A model generated the notes under the pieces. That model was not told the DNA's origin, did no database searches, and saw only the letters and a program-made list of their open reading frames with translations. From Pseudoalteromonas sp. H71 (GTDB lineage: Bacteria > Pseudomonadota > Gammaproteobacteria > Enterobacterales > Alteromonadaceae), in NCBI RefSeq assembly GCF_001468485.1, contig NZ_LODI01000005.1:3630-67629 (forward strand): a stretch of 64,000 nucleotides of DNA, in the 5' to 3' direction. A program made the position numbers and the translations under genes. Every line of letters begins with the position of its first letter. Position 1 is the stretch's first letter. Below are positions 1-9,115 of this stretch, piece by piece.

Positions 1-390
1 ATCGGTATTTTAGTTCAACATCCCAACTTAGCTAAAAGCGTTCCTTATTTACCAGAACTTGCACAAATGAACATTGCAGGTATTGGTTTATTGCTTCGCT
101 TGCAGCAACAAGCACTTGAAAAAGAGAATATCACTACGGCTCAGCTACTCGAGTTTTTTAGAGATACTGACGATTATGAGCCTCTTATTAAGCTCGCTAC
201 TTGGCAACATGAAATAAATGAAGAGCGTTTAGAGACTGTTTTTAAAAATACTTTTAAATTTATTGAAGATCAGTGTTTAAATTATCGACTAGAGACCCTA
301 TTAATAAAGGACAAGACACAAGGTCTAAATAGCGACGAAAGGCTAGAATGTCATTTACTAATGACAGCGTTAAAAGCGACTAACAGCTAG
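1..390 (+). CDS. dnaG: DNA primase DnaG, C-terminal part (5' end outside window)
   Basis: The reading frame is open from base 1 and ends at a TAG at 388-390, so only the last 129 residues are present. The all-helical tail, with its repeated 'RLE' and 'LL' stretches, fits the C-terminal helicase-interacting domain of bacterial primase. In the full protein this tail contacts DnaB at the replication fork while the upstream TOPRIM domain makes RNA primers. The position directly before rpoD matches the conserved rpsU-dnaG-rpoD macromolecular synthesis operon. The catalytic part is not in the window, so identification rests on the tail and the context. Confidence 0.85.
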   Translation: MGILVQHPNLAKSVPYLPELAQMNIAGIGLLLRLQQQALEKENITTAQLLEFFRDTDDYEPLIKLATWQHEINEERLETVFKNTFKFIEDQCLNYRLETLLIKDKTQGLNSDERLECHLLMTALKATNS

Positions 391-416
391 TCAGATCTAG
401 TTTTGGATGTTATACT
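388..416 (+). promoter_or_regulatory. possible rpoD promoter overlapping the dnaG stop
   Basis: A -10-like TATACT lies at 411-416, with a weak -35-like TAGTCA at 388-393 and a 17-bp spacer. It would give rpoD its own transcript in addition to read-through from dnaG. The -35 matches consensus at only 4 of 6 positions, so this is a suggestion from spacing alone. Confidence 0.3.
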
Positions 417-514
417 GTGCTATTCACTGCGTCACATTGTTCTGGTTGGCATTAATGTAAACCAAGTGATGGCGCCTGTTGTATCAACTTATCAGAGTGG
501 AAGAAACAATCTCT

Positions 515-2359
515 ATGGATCCAACTCCTCAGTCACAATTAAAACTTCTGATTCAAAAAGGTAAAGAGCAAGGCTACTTAACTTTTGCAGAAGTAAATGA
601 TCACCTTCCACAAGACATAATTGACTCAGATCAAGTAGAAGATATCATAAGCATGATTAATGACATGGGTATTAAGGTTAGCGAAAATGCGCCTGATGCC
701 GATGAATTAATGATGCAAGAAACAACGACAGACGAAGACGCAGCTGAAGCTGCCGCTGCTGCACTTGCTACGGTAGAAAAAGAAATTGGCCGCACTACCG
801 ATCCCGTTCGCATGTACATGCGCGAAATGGGCACCGTTGAACTTCTTACACGCGAAGGCGAAATTGTAATCGCTAAGCGTATTGAAGAAGGGATCAACCA
901 AGTACAAATTTCGGTTGCTGAATACCCTGAAGCAATCACTTACCTACTAGAGCAGTGGGATAAGTTTGAAGCAGAAGAAATGCGTTTAAGCGATATCATC
1001 GTAGGATTTATTGATCCAAACGAAGACGAAGCGCCAATTTCAGCAACTAACATTGGTTCAGAATTAAGTGAAAAACAACTTGATGACGACGATGACGACG
1101 AAGATAAAAGCGACGACGATGAAGATGAAGAAGAAGTAGACACAGGCCCAGATCCTGAAGAAGCTCGAATTCATTTTGAAAACTTACGTGATTTATACAA
1201 TAAAGCACGTGATACGTTTGAAGCTAAAGGTCGTTCACATCCTGATTCACAAGCTGCTATTTTTGAAATTGGCGAGCTTTTCAGAACCTTTAAACTAATT
1301 CCTAAACAGTTTGATCGCATGGTAAACAACATGCGCGAAATGATGGATCGCGTTCGTGTTCAAGAACGCCTAATCATGAAACAAGCTGTACAAATTGCTA
1401 AGCTACCTAAAAAAGCATTCGTTAAGCACTTTGCTAATAACGAAACTGACGCTTCGTGGGTTGATTTAGAAATTTCAAATAATGAAAAGTACTCAGCTAA
1501 ACTAGAAGAAGTTAAACCTGAAATAATTCGCTGTATTAATAAGCTATCTATTATTGAGCAAACAACAGGTTTAAGTATTGAGCGTATTAAAGACATTAAC
1601 CGTCGAATGAGCATTGGTGAAGCAAAGGCCCGCCGTGCGAAAAAAGAAATGGTTGAAGCAAACTTACGTCTTGTAATTTCAATTGCTAAAAAATACACCA
1701 ACCGTGGCTTACAATTCTTAGATTTAATCCAAGAAGGTAACATTGGCTTGATGAAAGCAGTAGATAAGTTTGAATACCGCCGTGGTTATAAGTTCTCTAC
1801 TTATGCTACGTGGTGGATACGCCAGGCTATTACTCGCTCTATTGCTGACCAAGCAAGAACTATCCGTATTCCGGTACATATGATTGAAACGATCAATAAA
1901 CTTAATCGCATCTCTCGTCAAATGTTACAAGAAATGGGTCGTGAGCCAAATCCAGAAGAATTAGCAGAACGCATGATGATGCCTGAGGATAAAATCCGTA
2001 AGGTACTTAAAATTGCTAAAGAGCCAATTTCGATGGAAACACCCATTGGTGATGATGAAGATTCGCACTTAGGTGACTTTATTGAAGATACCACCATTGA
2101 TTCGCCAATCGATTCGGCAACAATGGAGTCGCTTCGTGGCGCAACTAACGATGTACTAGCTGGACTTACAGCGCGTGAAGCAAAAGTACTTCGTATGCGT
2201 TTCGGTATTGATATGAATACCGACCACACTTTAGAAGAAGTAGGTAAGCAATTTGACGTAACACGTGAGCGTATTCGTCAAATAGAAGCGAAAGCACTGC
2301 GTAAATTACGCCACCCTTCTCGCTCAGATTTACTGAAAAGCTTTTTAGACGCTAAATAA
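515..2359 (+). CDS. rpoD: RNA polymerase primary sigma factor RpoD (sigma-70)
   Basis: This is the housekeeping sigma factor that directs RNA polymerase to -35/-10 promoters. The protein has 614 residues, close to the E. coli length. Region 1.1 starts with 'PQSQLKLL', and region 1.2 begins near residue 95 with '[18 protein letters not shown]'. An acidic Asp/Glu-rich spacer lies at about 190-209. Region 2 contains '[19 protein letters not shown]' near 428-446. The region 4 helix-turn-helix '[19 protein letters not shown]' is near the C-terminus. I chose the ATG at 515 rather than the in-frame TTG at 479 because it matches the family N-terminus and is preceded by GGAAGAAA. A strong hairpin terminator follows. 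Confidence 0.98.
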   Translation: MDPTPQSQLKLLIQKGKEQGYLTFAEVNDHLPQDIIDSDQVEDIISMINDMGIKVSENAPDADELMMQETTTDEDAAEAAAAALATVEKEIGRTTDPVRMYMREMGTVELLTREGEIVIAKRIEEGINQVQISVAEYPEAITYLLEQWDKFEAEEMRLSDIIVGFIDPNEDEAPISATNIGSELSEKQLDDDDDDEDKSDDDEDEEEVDTGPDPEEARIHFENLRDLYNKARDTFEAKGRSHPDSQAAIFEIGELFRTFKLIPKQFDRMVNNMREMMDRVRVQERLIMKQAVQIAKLPKKAFVKHFANNETDASWVDLEISNNEKYSAKLEEVKPEIIRCINKLSIIEQTTGLSIERIKDINRRMSIGEAKARRAKKEMVEANLRLVISIAKKYTNRGLQFLDLIQEGNIGLMKAVDKFEYRRGYKFSTYATWWIRQAITRSIADQARTIRIPVHMIETINKLNRISRQMLQEMGREPNPEELAERMMMPEDKIRKVLKIAKEPISMETPIGDDEDSHLGDFIEDTTIDSPIDSATMESLRGATNDVLAGLTAREAKVLRMRFGIDMNTDHTLEEVGKQFDVTRERIRQIEAKALRKLRHPSRSDLLKSFLDAK

Positions 2360-2384
2360 TTTAGCGCTATGTAAAAACCAAAAA

Positions 2385-2406
2385 GGCCGCTGTAGCGGCC
2401 TTTTTT
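2385..2406 (+). terminator. rho-independent terminator after rpoD
   Basis: A perfect 6-bp GC stem, GGCCGC / GCGGCC with loop TGTA, is followed by six T. It lies 25 bases after the rpoD stop and just ahead of the prmA ribosome-binding site. Confidence 0.9.
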
Positions 2407-2426
2407 CTATTTAAAGGAAAAAAATC

Positions 2427-3308
2427 ATGGCTTGGATCCAAATCCGTATCAATGCCAATGCTGCAACGGCAGATGCAGTAAGTGACCTATTAATGGAGTC
2501 AGGCAGTGCGTCTGTTACTTTTATAGATGCTAAAGACACCCCTATTTACGAGCCTAAAATTGGCACTGTAGAGTTTTGGGCAGACACCACCGTAATTGGT
2601 CTATTCGAAGCTAATCACGATATGAACGAAGTGATTGCATTATTAAAGCGCCATGATGAAATAAACGAATCACTCATATACAAAATTGAGCAGCTCGAAG
2701 ATAAAGATTGGGAACGTGAGTGGATGGATAACTTCCACCCTATTCAATTTGGCGAGAAGCTATGGATTTGTCCTAGCTGGCGCGACATTCCAGACCCTGA
2801 AGCTGTTAACGTTTTGCTTGATCCAGGCCTTGCGTTTGGCACAGGCACGCACGCAACAACTGCTTTGTGTCTAAAATGGCTAGAAAGCCAAGACCTAACC
2901 GGTAAAACCGTAGTCGATTTTGGATGTGGCTCAGGCATTCTAGGTATTGCTGCTATTAAACTTGGTGCAGAGCGCATGATTGGGATTGATATTGACCCAC
3001 AAGCACTCGAGGCAAGCCTTGATAACGCAAATAGAAATGGCGTTGCAGACAAGTTAGAAGTATACCTTCCGGAAAATCAACCTGAGTTTACTGCCGATAT
3101 TGTTGTTGCCAATATTTTAGCTCAACCGCTACGCGAACTGCACAGTGTAATTTTAGGGTTGTTAAAACCCGGTGGTAAAATTGCCATGTCGGGTATATTA
3201 GAAGAGCAAGCTCAGTCAGTAGCTGATATCTATGCCCCTTTTATTGAGCTAGATGATATTGCCGTTGAAGGTGATTGGACCCGTGTTAGCGGTACAAAAA
3301 ATAGCTAA
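2427..3308 (+). CDS. prmA: ribosomal protein L11 methyltransferase PrmA
   Basis: Cytoplasmic SAM-dependent enzyme that trimethylates ribosomal protein L11 at several amino groups. At 293 residues it has the normal length. The N-terminal alpha/beta substrate-recognition domain (about 1-100) begins '[20 protein letters not shown]'. The SAM motif I '[15 protein letters not shown]' lies near residues 162-176, the acidic '[12 protein letters not shown]' follows, and '[11 protein letters not shown]' near 228-238 is the family-specific motif IV. The ATG at 2427 is preceded by AAAGGAAAAA. The gene is flanked by its own terminators, so it is probably monocistronic here. Confidence 0.96.
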   Translation: MAWIQIRINANAATADAVSDLLMESGSASVTFIDAKDTPIYEPKIGTVEFWADTTVIGLFEANHDMNEVIALLKRHDEINESLIYKIEQLEDKDWEREWMDNFHPIQFGEKLWICPSWRDIPDPEAVNVLLDPGLAFGTGTHATTALCLKWLESQDLTGKTVVDFGCGSGILGIAAIKLGAERMIGIDIDPQALEASLDNANRNGVADKLEVYLPENQPEFTADIVVANILAQPLRELHSVILGLLKPGGKIAMSGILEEQAQSVADIYAPFIELDDIAVEGDWTRVSGTKNS

Positions 3309-3353
3309 TCACGTACATTAACAATTTTAGAGTATTAACTCAAAAGTCGCATG

Positions 3354-3388
3354 TAAAGCCTGTATTTAACAGGCTTTACTATTTTTTT
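3354..3388 (+). terminator. rho-independent terminator after prmA
   Basis: Ten-bp perfect stem TAAAGCCTGT / ACAGGCTTTA with loop ATTTA, then a run of seven T at 3382-3388. Confidence 0.88.
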
Positions 3389-3528
3389 ACAAAATAAAAA
3401 ATAAACATTATTTATTATAAAAACATCATTCGTTCAAATTTCATCCAAATAAACCCTTTCGTCATACGGTTATCAAATGTCAATACGAAAAGAGCAAAAA
3501 AAAGTCACTTTTGTTCAATTTATAGCCT

Positions 3529-3556
3529 TTGATTTTTGTCAAAAAAGCCGTAAACT
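3529..3556 (+). promoter_or_regulatory. predicted dusB-fis promoter with GC-rich discriminator
   Basis: A -35-like TTGATT at 3529-3534, a 16-bp spacer and a -10-like TAAACT at 3551-3556 are followed by the GC-rich discriminator TAGCGCCCC. Discriminators of this kind are typical of stringently controlled promoters, including that of E. coli dusB-fis. Transcription would start near 3563, leaving only a very short leader before the dusB start. The rest of the 257-bp gap upstream is AT-rich and plausibly holds Fis sites, but no specific site is clear. Confidence 0.45.
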
Positions 3557-3580
3557 TAGCGCCCCTTGAAAAGAGGCCTA

Positions 3581-4561
3581 TTGAATACAGTGCGTATCGG
3601 TAAATACCAACTTGAGAATAATGTAATTGTTGCGCCTATGGCCGGCATTACAGACAGACCATTTAGACAACTCTGCCGTCGTTTAGGCGCCGGGCTTGCT
3701 GTGTCTGAAATGTTATCGTCAAACCCAAAGGTCTGGAAAACTGAAAAGTCGATGAACCGTATGGATCACAGCGGTGAGTCGGGCATACGCGCGGTGCAAA
3801 TTGCAGGAGCTGATCCTGAGCTTATGGCGCAGGCCGCACAATTCAATGTTGCTAACGGTGCACAAATCATAGATATAAATATGGGGTGCCCAGCAAAAAA
3901 AGTGAACAAGAAACTCGCAGGCTCTGCCTTATTACAGTTTCCTGAACTCGTGGAAGAGATTATTGATGCAGTCGTTAATGCTGTTGATATACCTGTGACA
4001 CTTAAAATCCGTACTGGATGGGATCCGGATAACCGTAATGGTGTAGAGATTGCGAGAATAGCTGAACGTTATGGCATTGCATCACTGGCTGTACATGGGC
4101 GAACACGCGCATGTATGTATAAAGGTGAAGCAGAGTACGCCACGATTAGGGATATAAAGCGTTCAGTGTCGATTCCTGTTGTTGCAAATGGTGATATAAC
4201 TTCACCAGAAAAAGCAAGACAGGTTTTAGACTATACGGGTGCAGATGCCATTATGATTGGTCGAGCCGCCCAAGGTCGCCCTTGGATATTTAGGGAGATA
4301 GACCACTATTTGCGAACTGGTGAACACATGCAGCCACCTGCTATTGAAGAGGTGCGCAGTATTTTAATGGAGCATTTAACAAACCTCCATGCGTTTTACG
4401 GTGAACCAATGGGCGCGAGAATTGCTCGCAAACATGTATCTTGGTATTTGCAAACCCATGACAGTGATGGTCAGTTTAGGCGAGTATTTAATGCGCTCGA
4501 CAACCCACAAGCACAGGTCGTCGCATTAGAGCAATACTTTAAAACACTAGCAGCTAACTAA
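3581..4561 (+). CDS. dusB: tRNA-dihydrouridine synthase DusB
   Basis: FMN-dependent enzyme that reduces uridine to dihydrouridine in the D-loop of tRNAs. The TIM-barrel part contains '[17 protein letters not shown]', the catalytic-cysteine motif '[11 protein letters not shown]' (Cys103), 'LKIRTGW', 'VHGRTR' and the FMN-phosphate site '[18 protein letters not shown]'. A helical C-terminal tRNA-binding domain follows. The frame is open from a TTG at 3566, but AAGAGG at 3571-3576 sits 4 bases before the TTG at 3581, and the predicted transcript starts near 3563, so I prefer 3581. A GTG at 3590 would match the E. coli N-terminus exactly and remains possible. It is co-transcribed with fis 19 bp downstream. 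Confidence 0.95.
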   Translation: MNTVRIGKYQLENNVIVAPMAGITDRPFRQLCRRLGAGLAVSEMLSSNPKVWKTEKSMNRMDHSGESGIRAVQIAGADPELMAQAAQFNVANGAQIIDINMGCPAKKVNKKLAGSALLQFPELVEEIIDAVVNAVDIPVTLKIRTGWDPDNRNGVEIARIAERYGIASLAVHGRTRACMYKGEAEYATIRDIKRSVSIPVVANGDITSPEKARQVLDYTGADAIMIGRAAQGRPWIFREIDHYLRTGEHMQPPAIEEVRSILMEHLTNLHAFYGEPMGARIARKHVSWYLQTHDSDGQFRRVFNALDNPQAQVVALEQYFKTLAAN

Positions 4562-4580
4562 GAAAGAAAGAGACTTTATA

Positions 4581-4871
4581 ATGTTCGAACAAAACGTGAC
4601 TTCTCCATTTATCACAAACCCTCATGTTCAGTCACACGAGAAACCGCAGCCATTGCGTGATGCAGTAAAAAAAGCTGTTCACCACTACTTAAAACAGCTT
4701 AACGGTCAAGATGTGCAAGACGTATACGACCTTGTTCTTTCAGAGCTAGAAGCGCCATTACTTGAAGAAGTAATGACATACACACGTGGTAACCAAACTC
4801 GTGCAGCTATTTTACTAGGTATCAACCGTGGTACTTTACGTAAAAAGCTTAAAAAATACGGCATGAACTAA
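4581..4871 (+). CDS. fis: nucleoid-associated DNA-bending protein Fis
   Basis: Homodimeric nucleoid protein that bends DNA and activates rRNA, tRNA and many growth-phase genes. It has 96 residues (E. coli 98). The flexible N-terminal arm is followed by the dimerising helices '[20 protein letters not shown]' and '[15 protein letters not shown]'. The C-terminal helix-turn-helix '[17 protein letters not shown]' is essentially identical to other Fis proteins. It lies 19 bp after dusB in the conserved dusB-fis operon. The last base of its stop codon is also the first base of the inverted-repeat element at 4871-5032. Confidence 0.98.
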   Translation: MFEQNVTSPFITNPHVQSHEKPQPLRDAVKKAVHHYLKQLNGQDVQDVYDLVLSELEAPLLEEVMTYTRGNQTRAAILLGINRGTLRKKLKKYGMN

Positions 4872-5032
4872 TACCAATTATATTGAAAGCGTAAGCATTC
4901 TAACGAGCTAAACAAGCCCATAACGGCGTTAAAAAGTTCTTATGTAGAATAACTACACTGTAAAATTTTTGCCTTGTTATAGACTTGTTTTTCTATCGTT
5001 ATAACTGATTACTAATCCAATACAATTGGTAT
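4871..5032. repeat. 162-bp MITE-like element with 15-bp terminal inverted repeats
   Basis: The left end ATACCAATTATATTG (4871-4885) is the reverse complement, with one mismatch, of the right end CAATACAATTGGTAT (5018-5032). The interior has no credible gene. It carries ATGTAGAATAACTACACT at 4942-4959, whose reverse complement recurs in diverged form at 63247-63265. No clear target duplication is visible. The element lies between the fis stop and the fis terminator, so it is transcribed as part of the 3' UTR. I recall similar 'ATACCAAT...ATTGGTAT' repeats in other Alteromonadales, but copy number cannot be tested here. Confidence 0.7.
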
Positions 5033-5037
5033 CATGC

Positions 5038-5065
5038 AAAAAAAGCACCTTAGGGTGCTTTTTTT
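5038..5065 (+). terminator. rho-independent terminator of the dusB-fis operon
   Basis: Stem AAGCACC (5043-5049) / GGTGCTT (5054-5060) with loop TTAG, flanked by a run of A before and T after. It lies immediately beyond the repeat element. Confidence 0.88.
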
Positions 5066-5196
5066 ATGCGTACAATTTAGTAGAGATGTTGCAAAATGCT
5101 CACGCTTATTGGCGCTTTATAAGTCGTTTTTTGAGTCGTAATCAGTTAAAATGCCCGCTTCTAAGCTAGCTCATTAACTGAGGAAATCAAACTACA

Positions 5197-6783
5197 ATGG
5201 ATACTCATCGTCCCATTCGTCGCGCACTATTAAGTGTGTCTGATAAAACCGGTATTGTTGAATTTGCACGCGCACTAGAAGCGCAAGGCGTTGATATATT
5301 ATCAACTGGCGGTACGTGTAAACTCCTTGCTGATAACGGCATAAAAGTGACTGAAGTTTCAGATCACACCGGTCACCCTGAAATCATGGATGGCCGCGTA
5401 AAAACCCTTCACCCTAAAATTCACGGCGGTATTTTAGCCCGTCGCGGACAAGATGAAGATGTAATGGCAGATAACAACATTTCTGCAATCGACATAGTTG
5501 TAGTTAACTTATACCCCTTTGCGAATACTGTCGCTCAAGAAAACTGCAGCCTTGAAGATGCCATTGAAAATATTGATATTGGCGGTCCTACCATGGTTCG
5601 CGCAGCAGCTAAAAACCATAAAGATGTAACAATTGTGGTAAACGCGAGCGACTACGACCGTGTTATTAGTGAAATGCAAAACAACAGTGGCTCAACAACG
5701 TATAAAACACGTTTTGATTTAGCTATTGCCGCTTATGAGCATACAGCACAGTACGATGGCATGATTGCTAACTACTTTGGTAAAATGGTGCCTGATTACA
5801 CCGAAGAAGCTGCTGAAGATACTAAATTCCCTCGCACTATTAATATGCAGTTTACTAAAAAGCAAGACATGCGATACGGTGAGAACTCACATCAAGACGC
5901 AGCTTTTTACGTTGAAAATGATGTAAGTGAAGCATCAGTGGCAACAGCAACTCAGCTACAAGGTAAAGCGCTTTCGTTTAATAACATTGCAGACACCGAT
6001 GCAGCGCTTGAGTGTGTTAAAGAATTTGATGTACCAGCGTGTGTCATTGTAAAACATGCAAACCCGTGTGGCGTATCGATTGGTGAAAACATTCTTGCAG
6101 CTTACGAGCGTGCATTTAAAACAGACCCAACATCAGCGTTTGGCGGAATTATTGCCTTTAACCGTGAGCTTGATGCGCAAACAGCTCAAGCTATTGTTGA
6201 CCGCCAATTTGTTGAAGTAATTATTGCACCAAGCGTTTCGAGCGAAGCCGCAAAAATTGTTGAAGCGAAAAAGAACGTGCGTTTATTAGAGTGCGGGCAG
6301 TGGAGTGGTAAAGCAACCGGTCACGACATTAAACGTGTAAATGGCGGTGTACTAGTTCAGGACCGTGATTTAGGTATGGTTACCCAAGGCGACTTAAAAG
6401 TCGTCTCTAAGCGTCAACCTTCTGAGCAAGAACTTAAAGATTTACTATTTTGTTGGAAAGTCGCTAAATTTGTTAAATCAAACGCGATTGTTTATGCCCG
6501 TGACGGTATGACCATTGGCGTAGGCGCAGGTCAAATGAGCCGTGTTTACTCTGCAAAAATTGCAGGTATCAAAGCTGCTGATGAAAACCTAGAAGTCCCG
6601 GGCTCTGTTATGGCGTCGGATGCGTTTTTCCCATTCCGCGATGGCATAGACGCTGCTGCAGAAGCAGGGATTACTGCCGTAATTCAACCAGGTGGCTCAA
6701 TGCGGGATGAAGAAGTTATTGCCGCAGCTGACGAAGCAGGCATGGCCATGGTCTTCACTGGCATGCGTCACTTTCGCCACTAA
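5197..6783 (+). CDS. purH: bifunctional AICAR formyltransferase / IMP cyclohydrolase PurH
   Basis: Catalyses the last two steps of de novo IMP synthesis: formylation of AICAR using 10-formyl-tetrahydrofolate, then ring closure to IMP. At 528 residues it is full length. The N-terminal MGS-like cyclohydrolase domain (about 1-150) contains '[15 protein letters not shown]', 'STGGT' and '[14 protein letters not shown]'. The C-terminal transferase domain carries the catalytic 'KHANPCG' near 285-291 and '[12 protein letters not shown]'. The ATG at 5197 follows GAGGAAAT. purD lies downstream with one gene in between, a variation on the common purH-purD pair. No convincing PurR operator is visible in the 130 bp upstream. 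Confidence 0.98.
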   Translation: MDTHRPIRRALLSVSDKTGIVEFARALEAQGVDILSTGGTCKLLADNGIKVTEVSDHTGHPEIMDGRVKTLHPKIHGGILARRGQDEDVMADNNISAIDIVVVNLYPFANTVAQENCSLEDAIENIDIGGPTMVRAAAKNHKDVTIVVNASDYDRVISEMQNNSGSTTYKTRFDLAIAAYEHTAQYDGMIANYFGKMVPDYTEEAAEDTKFPRTINMQFTKKQDMRYGENSHQDAAFYVENDVSEASVATATQLQGKALSFNNIADTDAALECVKEFDVPACVIVKHANPCGVSIGENILAAYERAFKTDPTSAFGGIIAFNRELDAQTAQAIVDRQFVEVIIAPSVSSEAAKIVEAKKNVRLLECGQWSGKATGHDIKRVNGGVLVQDRDLGMVTQGDLKVVSKRQPSEQELKDLLFCWKVAKFVKSNAIVYARDGMTIGVGAGQMSRVYSAKIAGIKAADENLEVPGSVMASDAFFPFRDGIDAAAEAGITAVIQPGGSMRDEEVIAAADEAGMAMVFTGMRHFRH

Positions 6784-6787
6784 TCAC

Positions 6788-6820
6788 AAAAAGGGTTAAG
6801 CTCAACGTTTAACCCTTTTT
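6788..6820 (+). terminator. rho-independent terminator after purH
   Basis: Twelve-bp stem AAAAAGGGTTAA (6788-6799) / TTAACCCTTTTT (6809-6820). It separates purH from the exported methyltransferase, so purD is probably not fully co-transcribed with purH. Confidence 0.82.
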
Positions 6821-6884
6821 GTTTGCAAGCAATTCACGTATTCTGATTATTCTAACTCCTAATTTTAATGTGAAGGAACAAACG

Positions 6885-7706
6885 ATGAAATTTGCACTAA
6901 AGTCTCTACTTGTTGCTAGCCTAGCACTTACTTCAACAATGGCATTAAGCCATAACCATGAATCAAGCCTAAGCCACGCAATAAAAGCAAGCGAGCGAAG
7001 CGCTAAAAATAGTGCTCGTGATGAATATCGCCACCCTGAGCAAACATTGGCATTTTTTGGCTTTAAACCGTCAATGACCGTTGTTGAAATTGCGCCAGGC
7101 GGTGGTTGGTACAGTGAAATTTTAGCGCCAGCATTGAAAGAGCAAGGCTTATATTACGCTGCTCATTTCCCTAGCGACTCATCGGTTGGTTACTATCAAC
7201 GTTCATTAGCTGCGTTTAAACAAAAAGTAGCTGAAGACGAACGCTTTAGTAATGTTAAAATTACAGAGTTTGCCCCTTTAACCCACCTAGATATTGCACC
7301 TGCAGAATCTGCCGATATGGTACTTACCTTCCGCAATGTGCATAACTGGTATATGGGTAAAGATACAGACGGTGCATTAAGCGCATTTAAAGCGTTTTAT
7401 AAAGCACTAAAACCAGGTGGTACATTGGGTGTAGTTGAGCATCGTTTAGCCGAAAATCGTGCTGACGACGACCAGAAAACATCAGGTTATATGAAACAGA
7501 GCTACGTGGTTGACCTTGCAAAGCAAGCAGGATTTGAGCTAGCAGCAACTAGTGAAATTAATGCTAATCCAAAAGACACAGCCGATCATCCTAAAGGGGT
7601 GTGGACGCTACCACCTAGCTTAAGACTTGGCGAACAAGACGCTGAAAAATATAAAGCTATTGGTGAAAGCGACCGTATGACGCTTAAATTTAAAAAACCG
7701 CTTTAA
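6885..7706 (+). CDS. exported class I SAM-methyltransferase-like protein
   Basis: 273 residues from the ATG at 6885, which is preceded by GAAGGAACAAACG; the in-frame ATG at 6819 lies inside the purH terminator. The N-terminus 'MKFALKSLLVASLALTSTMA' is a signal peptide, so the product should act in the periplasm. A Rossmann fold follows, with the SAM-motif-like 'VVEIAPGGGWYSEIL' near residues 66-80, 'ADMVLTFRNVHNWY', and 'FYKALKPGGTLGVVEHR'. It resembles the COG4798 group of predicted methyltransferases. No substrate is known to me, and a periplasmic SAM enzyme is odd because SAM is cytoplasmic. It sits between purH and purD with 16 bp to purD. Confidence 0.8.
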   Translation: MKFALKSLLVASLALTSTMALSHNHESSLSHAIKASERSAKNSARDEYRHPEQTLAFFGFKPSMTVVEIAPGGGWYSEILAPALKEQGLYYAAHFPSDSSVGYYQRSLAAFKQKVAEDERFSNVKITEFAPLTHLDIAPAESADMVLTFRNVHNWYMGKDTDGALSAFKAFYKALKPGGTLGVVEHRLAENRADDDQKTSGYMKQSYVVDLAKQAGFELAATSEINANPKDTADHPKGVWTLPPSLRLGEQDAEKYKAIGESDRMTLKFKKPL

Positions 7707-7722
7707 ATAGGAATAGTACGCC

Positions 7723-9006
7723 ATGAATGTATTAGTCATTGGCAGCGGCGGCCGCGAACACGCACTTGCGTTCAAAGCCGCTCAAAACACAAAAGTAAAC
7801 ACGGTATTTGTAGCTCCAGGTAATGCGGGTACAGCCCTTGAACCTAAACTCGAAAATGTTGCAATTAATGTTGAAGATTTAGATGGGTTATTAAACTTTG
7901 CTCAGCAAAATAATGTTGAACTTACCATTGTAGGGCCTGAAGTACCGTTAGTATTAGGTGTTGTGGATAAATTTCGTGAACATAATATGGCTATATTTGG
8001 TCCAACAGCGGGTGCTGCCCAGCTTGAAGGTTCGAAGTCATTCACGAAAGATTTTTTAGCACGCCATAATATTCCTACTGGCGACTACCAAACATTTGAA
8101 CAAATAGACCCTGCCCTTGCATATTTAAAAGAAAAAGGCGCGCCAATTGTAATTAAAGCTGACGGTTTAGCCGCAGGTAAAGGCGTTATTGTCGCAATGG
8201 ACGAGCGCGAAGCTGAAGACGCTATTCGCGATATGCTAGCGGGCAATGCCTTTGGTGATGCAGGTAGCCGCGTAGTAATTGAAGAGTTTTTGGATGGCGA
8301 AGAAGCGTCTTTCATTGTGATGGTAGATGGTAAAAACGTTCTACCGTTTGCAACAAGCCAAGACCATAAACGTGCTTATAATGGTGATGCAGGTCCGAAT
8401 ACTGGCGGTATGGGTGCCTACTCTCCTGCGCCAGTGGTGACAAACGAAATCCACCAACGCATTATGGATGAAGTGATCATCCCGACAGTAGAAGGCATGG
8501 CAAAAGAAGGTCATCCGTACACTGGCTTTTTATACGCAGGTTTAATGATAGACAGCTCAGGTACACCTAAAGTGATTGAGTATAACTGTCGTTTTGGCGA
8601 CCCTGAAACACAACCTATGATGCTACGTTTACAATCAGATTTAGTTGAGCTGATAGAAGCGGCTAATCGTGTAGAGCTTGATAAAACCACCATTGAGTTT
8701 GACCCACGCGCAGCGGTAGGTGTCGTGCTTGCGGCTAAAGGTTACCCAGGAGATTATCCTAAAGGTGATGCTATTTCAGGCTTACAAGTTAACTACCCTG
8801 CTGGCGAAAAAGTATTTCATGCAGGTACTAAACAAAGCGGTAATGACGTTGTGACTGCTGGCGGACGCGTTTTATGTGCAACTGCGCTAGGTAATACCGT
8901 AACCGAGGCTCAAGCACGTGCTTATGAGCTGATTAAAGGTATTAACTGGGACGGCATGGAATACCGTACTGATATTGCTTATCGTGCCATTGCCCGTGAG
9001 CAGTAA
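7723..9006 (+). CDS. purD: phosphoribosylamine-glycine ligase PurD (GARS)
   Basis: ATP-grasp ligase joining phosphoribosylamine and glycine, the second step of de novo purine synthesis. It has 427 residues. The N-terminal 'VLVIGSGGREHALA' is the family signature. ATP-grasp motifs include 'PIVIKADGLAAGKGVIVA' near 137-153 and 'YNCRFGDPETQPM', which holds metal ligands. 'GPNTGGMGAYSPAPV' is the PurD-specific loop. The start ATG follows a weak GGAATAGTACGCC. It is followed by a strong terminator. Confidence 0.98.
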   Translation: MNVLVIGSGGREHALAFKAAQNTKVNTVFVAPGNAGTALEPKLENVAINVEDLDGLLNFAQQNNVELTIVGPEVPLVLGVVDKFREHNMAIFGPTAGAAQLEGSKSFTKDFLARHNIPTGDYQTFEQIDPALAYLKEKGAPIVIKADGLAAGKGVIVAMDEREAEDAIRDMLAGNAFGDAGSRVVIEEFLDGEEASFIVMVDGKNVLPFATSQDHKRAYNGDAGPNTGGMGAYSPAPVVTNEIHQRIMDEVIIPTVEGMAKEGHPYTGFLYAGLMIDSSGTPKVIEYNCRFGDPETQPMMLRLQSDLVELIEAANRVELDKTTIEFDPRAAVGVVLAAKGYPGDYPKGDAISGLQVNYPAGEKVFHAGTKQSGNDVVTAGGRVLCATALGNTVTEAQARAYELIKGINWDGMEYRTDIAYRAIAREQ

Positions 9007-9045
9007 GTTAGTAATAATTGATTGGTATAACCAGTTAATTTAACT

Positions 9046-9074
9046 AAAAAAGCGCAGTTCGCCTGCGCTTTTTT
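9046..9074 (+). terminator. rho-independent terminator after purD
   Basis: Stem AAAAAAGCGCAG (9046-9057) / CTGCGCTTTTTT (9063-9074) with loop TTCGC. Confidence 0.9.
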
Positions 9075-9115
9075 AGTGCTACACTAATTAAAAGTTTTTA
9101 AAAAGTAAGCATACA

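Noticed and set aside
631-939. Open minus-strand frames inside rpoD (also at 940-1143, 1360-1743, 1918-2229)
   Set aside because: They are opposite-strand shadows of a strongly conserved gene, rich in Ser runs that mirror Asp/Glu codons, and have no ribosome-binding sites.
1082-1140. Run of Asp/Glu codons in rpoD considered as a repeat expansion
   Set aside because: E. coli RpoD has a similar acidic stretch in the same non-conserved region, so it is ordinary for sigma-70.
9018-9028. ATTGGTAT-like sequence after purD as a third copy of the repeat end
   Set aside because: Only one half is present, without a matching inverted end within 300 bp.
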